Below, piece after piece: positions 1 through 4,450 of a stretch of 5,014 bases of DNA. A model generated the notes under the pieces. The model was given only the letters and a program-made list of their open reading frames with translations, was not told where the DNA came from and did not search any database. Source of the DNA: Firmicutes bacterium ADurb.Bin467 (lineage in GTDB: Bacteria > Bacillota > Clostridia > Christensenellales > Aristaeellaceae); assembly GCA_002068815.1 (NCBI GenBank), contig MWAC01000129.1, forward strand, positions 1-5,014, given 5' to 3'. Made by a program: the position numbers and the translations under genes. Each line of letters begins with the position of its first letter. Positions within the stretch are counted from its first letter, which is position 1.

Positions 1-48
1 ATGATGCTGCTGGGCAAGAACACCCTCCCCCGGAAGAATAAGCTGTAA
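1..48 (+). CDS. 3' end of an unidentified upstream gene (partial)
   Basis: Frame 1 is open from the window edge to a TAA at 46-48 and gives a short basic tail (MMLLGKNTLPRKNKL). Fourteen of its fifteen sense codons end in G or C, as in the other genes here. The alternative open frame 3, ending in TAA at 39-41, has mostly A/T-ending codons, so frame 1 is the better candidate. The two ATGs at the edge are more likely internal methionines than a start. The product cannot be identified from 15 residues. The gene lies 88 bases before the CtpA-type protease on the same strand and could be co-transcribed with it. Confidence 0.4.
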   Translation: MMLLGKNTLPRKNKL

Positions 49-86
49 TACCTGCGCCCGGGCGGACATACCCTCGCACAGAGATC

Positions 87-116
87 GCCGGCGACCTGCG
101 CAATGCGGTCGCCGGC
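87..116 (+). repeat. Perfect 10-bp hairpin just upstream of the ctpA ribosome binding site
   Basis: GCCGGCGACC (87-96) and GGTCGCCGGC (107-116) are exact reverse complements around a 10-nt loop; 98-99 could also pair with 105-106. No T-run follows, so it does not look like a complete intrinsic terminator. It ends eight bases before the GGAGG at 125-129. It could be a processing or stabilising hairpin between the upstream gene and ctpA, a weak attenuator, or a dispersed palindrome. A 10-bp palindrome (CGCCCGGGCG, 55-64) precedes it. No convincing promoter is visible in 49-136. Confidence 0.55.
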
Positions 117-136
117 AATGTATTGGAGGAAGGCCG

Positions 137-1348
137 ATGTTCAAGCGATCGGTATCCCTGGTGACGCTCATAAGCCTGCTCGTGATCGCGGCCGTCGCCG
201 CGTCGACGCTGACGCTGGTCCTGACCGGGGACTTCCGGCGGGGCGAGGTCGCGGCCGCGGGCGGCAACCCGCTCTCGAAGTATCAGCGGCTCGACGAGAT
301 TTTGCAGATCGTCGAGCGGGAGTACTACACGGAGGTCGACGAGGACGCGCTCTTGACCGGCGCGATCCGGGGGATGCTCGCGGAATTGAACGACCCGTAC
401 ACGTTCTATTACACGCCCGAGGAGTACCGCGCGATGGACGAGGAGTCGAGCGGGCTCTACCACGGCGTCGGCATGCTGATCGGGATGGACGGCGAGGGCG
501 GCATCGCGGTATTGCGTGTGTTCCGGGACTCGCCGGCCGAAAAAGCGGGCGTGAAGCCGGGCGACCGGATCGCGTCGGTCGCGGGCGTGCCGATCGCGGG
601 CGACAGCGCGATGGGGCTCTCCGAGGCCGTCAAGCTCTTGCGCGGCGACAGCGAGTCGGACGTAGAGGTCACGGTTCTGCGCGGAAGGGAATCGATCGAC
701 CTCGTGCTCTCGCGCGACGAGGTCAACATCAACTACGTCGAGTACTCGATCCTCGACGGCAACATCGGCTACCTGTCGATCTTCCAGTTCACCGGCGACG
801 ACGTGACCGGCGTCGAGGAGGCGATCAGCGCGTTCCGGAAGGCGGGCGTCAAGGGGCTGGTCGTCGACGTGCGCTCGAACCCCGGCGGACTCTTGAAGGA
901 CGTCGTCAACATCTCGGACATGCTGCTCCCGAAGGGCCTGATCGTCTACACCGAGGATAGGCAGGGCCGCAGGCAGGAGTTCTACGCCGACGAGGAATAC
1001 TGGGATGTTCCGATGGCGGTGCTCGTAAACGGCATGTCCGCGAGCGCGTCGGAGATATTCGCCGCCGCCGTCAAGGAGGCGGGCCGCGGCGCGATCGTCG
1101 GCGAGACGACCTACGGCAAGGGCGTCGTCCAGACGCTGCTCGCGTTCGAGGAGGGCGACGGCGTGCAGTTGACGACCTCGGCCTACTACACGGCGTCCGG
1201 CCGCTCGATCCACAACATGGGCGTAGACCCCGACGTCCGCGTCGAGCTCGACGGCGAGCAGTCCGTCATCTACTACGAGCCCGACCCGACGAAAGACGCG
1301 CAGCTCGCGAAGGCGATTGAGGCGGTGCGGCAGAGGATGGGGCAGTAA
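137..1348 (+). CDS. ctpA: S41 family carboxyl-terminal processing protease (CtpA/CtpB-like)
   Basis: This 403-residue serine protease should be anchored outside the membrane and should cleave proteins near their C-termini. Residues about 8-30 form one hydrophobic segment after a basic MFKR start, a signal anchor with no lipobox cysteine. Residues 50-100 match the usual N-terminal helical region (NDPYTFYYTPEEY). A PDZ domain spans about 105-190 (GLYHGVG at 106, DSPAEKAGVKPGDRI at 131-145). The S41 core follows: VVDVRSNPGG at 242-251, SASASEI at 301-307, and GKGVVQ at 327-332. By analogy with the family spacing (Ser to Lys 25 residues, Lys to Gln 4), the catalytic set is Ser303, Lys328 and Gln332, all present. 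Length is normal for the family. The start is fixed by GGAGG at 125-129, seven bases before the ATG. Substrates cannot be inferred; relatives act in cell-wall and sporulation signalling. Confidence 0.93.
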   Translation: MFKRSVSLVTLISLLVIAAVAASTLTLVLTGDFRRGEVAAAGGNPLSKYQRLDEILQIVEREYYTEVDEDALLTGAIRGMLAELNDPYTFYYTPEEYRAMDEESSGLYHGVGMLIGMDGEGGIAVLRVFRDSPAEKAGVKPGDRIASVAGVPIAGDSAMGLSEAVKLLRGDSESDVEVTVLRGRESIDLVLSRDEVNINYVEYSILDGNIGYLSIFQFTGDDVTGVEEAISAFRKAGVKGLVVDVRSNPGGLLKDVVNISDMLLPKGLIVYTEDRQGRRQEFYADEEYWDVPMAVLVNGMSASASEIFAAAVKEAGRGAIVGETTYGKGVVQTLLAFEEGDGVQLTTSAYYTASGRSIHNMGVDPDVRVELDGEQSVIYYEPDPTKDAQLAKAIEAVRQRMGQ

Positions 1349-1367
1349 GCCCCCCAAAAATTCCATG

Positions 1368-1393
1368 ACCCCCGGCCCGCATAGGCCGGGGGT
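1368..1393 (+). terminator. GC-rich terminator-like hairpin between convergent genes
   Basis: ACCCCCGGCC (1368-1377) pairs perfectly with GGCCGGGGGT (1384-1393) across a six-base loop, 20 bases after the ctpA stop. On the plus strand only TT follows, so the U-tract is poor. On the minus strand the hairpin is followed, after seven bases, by a T5 run (A1356-A1360 on the plus strand). It probably serves ctpA and may also stop transcription arriving from the convergent yoaK-like gene. Strength is uncertain because neither side has an adjacent long U-tract. Confidence 0.6.
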
Positions 1394-1554
1394 TCCGACT
1401 GCCGACAAAGGGTTGCAGGACTGCCTGTAAGATCGAAACCGGCGGCGTGTACGTCGGTTTCGCGCATTTTCCGGGAGCAGAGGCGGAGGAAAATGCTCAC
1501 CCGCCCGGCCTTCGCCCGGAAATTGTGAAATTTCAGAAGGCCGGCTCTTCCTGT
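1394..1554. repeat. Non-coding stretch with four consecutive inverted repeats
   Basis: No credible gene lies here. Four stem-loops stand almost end to end: 1413-1419/1424-1430 (7 bp with one G-T, loop 4); 1434-1441/1455-1462 (8 bp perfect, CGAAACCG, loop 13); 1464-1472/1488-1496 (9 bp perfect, GCATTTTCC, loop 15); and 1505-1513/1536-1544 (9 bp perfect, CCGGCCTTC), which encloses a second perfect 6-bp stem, 1519-1524/1529-1534 (GAAATT, loop 4). A short direct repeat GACTGCC occurs at 1397 and 1419. The first stem keeps a G-U pair only if transcribed from the plus strand; the others do not decide a strand. This could be a structured RNA, an extended 3' UTR of either convergent gene, or a cluster of dispersed palindromes. 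I recognise no known RNA family. Confidence 0.5.
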
Positions 1555-1582
1555 GCGTTGAAAAACCTCAGTTTTTCAACGC
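1555..1582 (-). terminator. 11-bp hairpin overlapping the yoaK-like stop codon
   Basis: GCGTTGAAAAA (1555-1565) and TTTTTCAACGC (1572-1582) are exact reverse complements around a six-base loop. In the minus-strand mRNA the upstream arm contains the last codon and the TGA stop of the yoaK-like gene. No T-run follows the downstream arm; the U-rich part is inside the stem. It may therefore be a 3'-end stabiliser or a weak terminator rather than a standard one. The inverted repeat itself is unambiguous; its function is inferred. Confidence 0.45.
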
Positions 1583-2244
1583 TTGAACATGATCGGCACG
1601 AGCGCGAACAGCATCAGGCAGCAGACCCAGATCGAGCGCGCGCCGAGCAGGTTCGAGAGGTGCGCGCCGCCGAACACGCCGACCGCGAACGCGAGGATCA
1701 CGAGGATGTAGTGCAGGCACGCTTCCCCTGCCGTCCTGTCGCGCTTCGCGGCGAACGCGTGAAAGTGCTCCGCGGCGGAGCGCAGGTTGCCGGTGCAGAA
1801 GATGCTCGCGTACGGAAGCCCGCGCGTCTCGCGGAAGATTTCGTACTGCACGGCGCAGATGAACGTCACCAGCACGTTGACCGGCGCGTGGGCGTAGGTC
1901 AGCGGCACGAGCCCGACGAGGAACAGAAGCGCGGCCTCCATCAGGAGGATCGCCGCCTCCCAGCGGAAGCGCCGTATGCCGGAGATGCGCTCGCGGAGCT
2001 GCGCCGCGAACACAATGCCCACGAAAAACGAGAGGATCGGAATCGGGTACGAGAGCGCCTTCGGCATGTCCCCGCGCGCGAACGCGAGCGCCATCAGCGC
2101 GATGTTCGCCGTCTGGCCGTTGCAGAACACGCCGCCGCGCAGCAGATAGGTGTACGCCTCGAGGTATCCCGCGAGCGTCGAGAGGATCAACCCCACCGCG
2201 AAAATCTGGTGCGGCGGGAGGGCGGTTTTTGTCTTTTGCGTCAT
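1576..2244 (-). CDS. DUF1275/YoaK family integral membrane protein
   Basis: The 222-residue product has about six or seven hydrophobic segments (roughly 14-34, 44-57, 64-82, 97-117, 119-137, 176-198 and 203-220), so it should sit in the cytoplasmic membrane. It matches the YoaK/DUF1275 pattern: a glycine-rich end of the first helix, then FCNGQTANIALMALAFARGD at 40-59, and a second half-repeat motif FCTGNLRSAAEHF at 149-161. The start at 2244 is preceded by GGAGGT (2253-2258) with eight bases of spacing. The longer frame from TTG at 2361 would add 39 polar residues with no ribosome binding site and would run through a hairpin. No biochemical function is established for this family that I could assign with confidence. 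The gene is convergent with ctpA, is divergent from the MalY-like gene, and has its own consensus promoter and long leader. Confidence 0.85.
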   Translation of the reverse strand: MTQKTKTALPPHQIFAVGLILSTLAGYLEAYTYLLRGGVFCNGQTANIALMALAFARGDMPKALSYPIPILSFFVGIVFAAQLRERISGIRRFRWEAAILLMEAALLFLVGLVPLTYAHAPVNVLVTFICAVQYEIFRETRGLPYASIFCTGNLRSAAEHFHAFAAKRDRTAGEACLHYILVILAFAVGVFGGAHLSNLLGARSIWVCCLMLFALVPIMFKR

Positions 2245-2497
2245 CGGTCGCGACCTCCAGGCAATCTCCGATTTATTCGGCGGCGGGATCGCCGGCCGCT
2301 TTTCCGCCCCCACAAGGTGGTTCCCTTCGGGAACCAGTCGCTGCGCGACCGTGCGATTCAAATGAATTTGAATCGCGCGCCGTTGTCGCTCATCCGGTCG
2401 CCGTAGCGCTGCTACGGCTTCCTTCTGGCTCCGTGTGGGGACGAAAAATCGTCTCGGCGCTCCACCACCTCATTAAATCATCGCTTGCCAAACTTGC
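2245..2497 (-). promoter_or_regulatory. Long hairpin-rich 5' leader of the yoaK-like gene
   Basis: The region between the inferred minus-strand transcription start (about 2497) and the ATG at 2244 has no gene but holds five stem-loops. They are 2435-2438/2462-2465 with inner 2440-2444/2449-2453 (GACGA, T4 loop in RNA); 2400-2407/2411-2418 (8 bp, loop 3); 2353-2362/2367-2376 (10 bp, loop 4); 2318-2325/2329-2336 (8 bp, loop 3); and 2281-2285/2290-2294 (5 bp, loop 4). A leader of about 250 nt for one small membrane protein is long and suggests RNA-level control. No U-tract terminator is visible inside it, and I do not recognise a known riboswitch. It may instead be a cluster of dispersed palindromes. 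Confidence 0.5.
2246..2258 (-). promoter_or_regulatory. Palindrome merged with the ribosome binding site of the yoaK-like gene
   Basis: GGTCGCGACC (2246-2255) is a perfect 10-base palindrome lying between the Shine-Dalgarno GGAGGT (2253-2258, minus strand) and the ATG at 2244. In mRNA it can form only a three-pair stem with a CGCG loop, which would cover the last three bases of the Shine-Dalgarno. It marks the start and might modulate ribosome access or bind a protein dimer on DNA. A chance palindrome in GC-rich DNA is possible. Confidence 0.4.
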
Positions 2498-2503
2498 GGC
2501 ATC

Positions 2504-2532
2504 ATTATACGGAGCGCCGGGAACTCTGTCAA
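2504..2532 (-). promoter_or_regulatory. Perfect-consensus sigma-70/sigma-A promoter for the yoaK-like gene
   Basis: Read on the minus strand, TTGACA (2532-2527) and TATAAT (2509-2504) are both exact consensus and are separated by 17 bases. Transcription should start near 2497 and run toward the yoaK-like gene with a leader of about 250 nt. No other minus-strand promoter is evident nearer the start codon. Confidence 0.85.
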
Positions 2533-2559
2533 GCGCGGGGACGTTATGCCAAAAGCGCC

Positions 2560-2583
2560 TGTTTCTGTAAACATCTGCAAACA
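2560..2583. promoter_or_regulatory. Operator-like repeats between the divergent promoters
   Basis: TGTTT (2560-2564) and AAACA (2569-2573) form an inverted repeat with a four-base centre. Overlapping it, CTGTAAACA (2565-2573) is repeated as CTGCAAACA (2575-2583), a direct repeat with one mismatch and an exact 10-base period, one helical turn. The block lies 27 bases behind the minus -35 and 13 bases behind the plus -35, a fitting place for a regulator acting on either or both genes. No binding protein can be named. Confidence 0.4.
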
Positions 2584-2596
2584 ATATTCGGTCATG

Positions 2597-2625
2597 TTGC
2601 ATATTTGCCGTTTTGGAAGTATAAT
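2597..2625 (+). promoter_or_regulatory. Sigma-70/sigma-A promoter for the MalY-like operon
   Basis: TTGCAT (2597-2602) and a perfect TATAAT (2620-2625) are separated by 17 bases. Transcription should start near 2632, giving a short leader of about 25 nt before the ATG at 2658. The surrounding DNA is distinctly more AT-rich than the coding DNA. This promoter can drive the three closely packed genes that follow. Confidence 0.82.
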
Positions 2626-2657
2626 GTGGAGAGCTACAGGATTGCGGAGGACGGGCG

Positions 2658-3821
2658 ATGGAGCTGAACCGGGAATTCTTTGACGAAATCATCGACCGCG
2701 CCGGCACGGCGTCGGAGAAATGGGACGCGCGCGGAGAGGTCTTCGGCCGCGCGGACGTATTGCCGCTCTGGGTCGCGGACATGGACTTCCGCTGCGCGCC
2801 GGAGATTGCCCGGGCGATCGAGGAGCGCGCGCGTCATCCGATCTATGGATATACCGCCGACGTCCCCGAGAACCGCGAGGCCGAGGCCGCGTGGCTGAAG
2901 CGCCGGTTCGATCTCGACGTCGACCCCGATTGGATTCTGACGAGCCCGAGCGTCGTCGACAGCATGCTCTATTCCATCGAGGCGTTTACGCAGCCCGGCG
3001 AGCGCGTATTGATCCAGCCGCCGGTCTACGGCCCGTTCCGCGAGACGGTGAGGCGGCTCGGCCGCGTCGTCGAGGAGAGCGTGCTCATCGACGCGCCCGA
3101 CGGCTACCGGATGGACTTCGACGGCCTCGAACGAGCGTTTGCCTCGGACGTCCGGATGATGTTCCTGTGCAGCCCGCACAACCCGGTCGGCCGCGTCTGG
3201 ACGCGCGCGGAGCTTGCGCGGCTGTTCGACGTGGCGGACCGCTTCCATGCCGTCGTCGTCTCCGACGAGATTCACGCGAGCTTCGCGTTCGCCCCGCACC
3301 GGCATACGCCGTGCCTGAGCCTCTCGGAGCGCGCCGTGATGCTGACCTCGGCGACGAAGGCGTTCAACCTCGCGGGGCTCCGGCAGTCGTCCGCGATCGT
3401 CCCCGACCCGGAGCTTCGCCAAAAGCTGAAATCCGCGATCCGGCGGTTCAACGGCGACCACCCGAACCTGTTCGCGATGGTCGCGCAGCGCGCAGCCTAT
3501 GCGCTGGGCGACGAGTGGCTCGACAAGTGCCGCGACTACATCCGCGAAAACCGCGACTTCGCAGAGGCGTTCATCAAGGAGCGCCTGCCGGAGATCGCGT
3601 TCCACCCGCTCGAGGGCACGTACCTGATGTGGCTCGACATGCGCGGGACCGGCGTCAAGCACGAGGAGATGTTTCGGCGGCTTGTCGCCGCCGGCGTCGG
3701 CCTCAACGACGGCCTGTTCTTCGGCGAGGCCGGCCGCGGACATTTCCGGCTGAACCTGGCCGCGCCGCGCGCGAACATCGAGCAGGGCCTCCGGTGCGTC
3801 GAGCGGGCGCTTTCAAAGTAA
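2658..3821 (+). CDS. MalY/PatB family PLP-dependent C-S lyase / aminotransferase
   Basis: The 387-residue cytoplasmic fold-type I PLP enzyme most likely cleaves cystathionine or cysteine S-conjugates, releasing a thiol, pyruvate and ammonia; an aminotransferase role is possible. It carries the MalY/PatB signature in order: SEKWD at 19-23, LPLWVADMDF at 35-44, IYGYT at 62-66, PVYGPF at 122-127, CSPHNPVGRVW at 171-181 (Asn175), SDEIHASF at 202-209 (Asp203 for the PLP ring nitrogen), SATKAFNLAGL at 231-241 (Lys234 as Schiff-base lysine), and FRLNLAAPR at 363-371 (Arg364 for the substrate carboxylate). No key residue is missing and length is typical. The start follows GGAGG (2646-2650) at seven bases, about 25 nt after the inferred transcription start. 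It heads a probable operon with the exonuclease (22-base gap) and transporter. The exact substrate and a specific gene name cannot be settled from sequence. Confidence 0.92.
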   Translation: MELNREFFDEIIDRAGTASEKWDARGEVFGRADVLPLWVADMDFRCAPEIARAIEERARHPIYGYTADVPENREAEAAWLKRRFDLDVDPDWILTSPSVVDSMLYSIEAFTQPGERVLIQPPVYGPFRETVRRLGRVVEESVLIDAPDGYRMDFDGLERAFASDVRMMFLCSPHNPVGRVWTRAELARLFDVADRFHAVVVSDEIHASFAFAPHRHTPCLSLSERAVMLTSATKAFNLAGLRQSSAIVPDPELRQKLKSAIRRFNGDHPNLFAMVAQRAAYALGDEWLDKCRDYIRENRDFAEAFIKERLPEIAFHPLEGTYLMWLDMRGTGVKHEEMFRRLVAAGVGLNDGLFFGEAGRGHFRLNLAAPRANIEQGLRCVERALSK

Positions 3822-3843
3822 GACCGACGGGAGGAACCGACCC

Positions 3844-4422
3844 TTGCGAGAAAAGAAACGCATGATTGCGCTGGACGTCGAGCTGGACGGCATGCGCCCC
3901 AGCCGCATCATACAGCTCTCCTACCTGATCGTCGACGGCCGCCGCGTGCGCGGCAAGAACTTCTACTTTTCGGTGGAGGCGATCAACCGCCACGCGCGCA
4001 AGGTGCACGGGCTGGGCGTCGGGCAGCTCAAGAGGCTCTCCGGCGGCGACCTGTTCGCGCACCACGCCGACGAGGTCTACCGGGACTTCGCGAAGTGCGG
4101 CATGGTCATCGGCCACGACGTCGCGGGCGACATGCGCTACCTGTGCGAGGAGTTTTCGCGCATCGGCGTGAAATTTCCCGAAATCCCGCGCTTCTGCACG
4201 CTGAAGCACTACACGGAGGAGGCGAACATCCCCCTCAAGCAGAACCCGGACAAGCTCAAGCCCCCGCGGCTCGAGGAGCTGATGAAGCACTTCGGCATCA
4301 CGCCGGAGCTCGTCGCCCGCAAGTGCCGCAAGTGGTTCGGCGGCGGCGACCACTATCACGACGCGCGCTTCGACGCCGCGGCGGCCTACCTGTGCATGGT
4401 CGTCGGGGAGGAGCTTGGATAG
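3844..4422 (+). CDS. DEDDh-type 3'-5' exonuclease (DnaQ/PolC epsilon-like domain), TTG start
   Basis: This 192-residue protein is a single exonuclease domain, expected to hydrolyse DNA or RNA from the 3' end with two metal ions in the cytoplasm. Exo I is ALDVELDG (Asp11, Glu13). Exo II is VIGHDVAGDMRYL (88-100), with Asp96 as ligand. Exo III is HYHDARFDAA (170-179), with His172 and Asp177. The VHGLG motif at 54-58 and CTLKHY at 118-123 are also usual. The set is complete, although the common Exo II Asn is Asp92 and the usual DxETTG is DVELDG. The TTG start at 3844 is chosen because GGAGG (3830-3834) lies nine bases before it; the ATG at 3862 would be 27 bases away. Without a polymerase domain, it could be a proofreading-like subunit, an RNA-trimming enzyme or a repair nuclease; the nucleic-acid substrate is unknown. 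It is probably co-transcribed with both neighbours. Confidence 0.86.
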   Translation: MREKKRMIALDVELDGMRPSRIIQLSYLIVDGRRVRGKNFYFSVEAINRHARKVHGLGVGQLKRLSGGDLFAHHADEVYRDFAKCGMVIGHDVAGDMRYLCEEFSRIGVKFPEIPRFCTLKHYTEEANIPLKQNPDKLKPPRLEELMKHFGITPELVARKCRKWFGGGDHYHDARFDAAAAYLCMVVGEELG

Positions 4423-4450
4423 GGCAAAAAACACCGTGGAGAAACAAGCG

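Noticed and set aside
1..41. Upstream gene ending in frame 3 at TAA 39-41
   Set aside because: Its codons end mostly in A or T, unlike every gene in the window. Frame 1, ending at 48, has the expected G/C third positions.
1394..1554. A known small RNA such as SRP RNA, RNase P RNA, tmRNA or 6S RNA in the hairpin region
   Set aside because: None of the conserved cores I know for these RNAs is visible on either strand, and the stretch is too short for RNase P RNA or tmRNA.
1368..1582. CRISPR array or tandem repeat
   Set aside because: The stems are all different in sequence and spacing, and no repeat unit recurs with spacers.
2245..2361. N-terminal extension of the yoaK-like protein starting at TTG 2361
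   Set aside because: It has no ribosome binding site, the added 39 residues are polar and precede the first family-typical helix, and the codons run through hairpins. The ATG at 2244 with GGAGGT at eight bases fits the usual family length.
1447..2406. 319-codon plus-strand open frame opposite the yoaK-like gene
   Set aside because: It is rich in Arg, Glu, His and Asp with no recognisable fold, while the minus strand gives a coherent membrane protein with a good ribosome binding site.
2634..3743. Long open frame on the minus strand opposite the MalY-like gene (369 codons)
   Set aside because: It is the antisense shadow of a clearly recognised PLP enzyme. Its Arg/Ala/Asp/Val-rich low-complexity translation matches no family and is typical of antisense frames in GC-rich DNA.
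3862..3864. ATG as an alternative start for the exonuclease
   Set aside because: It lies 27 bases from the only Shine-Dalgarno, whereas TTG at 3844 is nine bases away. It would still leave the Exo I motif intact, so it remains only a minor possibility.
2720..3865. Long plus-strand open frame overlapping the MalY-like gene in another frame
   Set aside because: The translation is Arg/Ala/Gly/Pro-rich with no domain, and all conserved motifs fall in the 2658-3821 frame.
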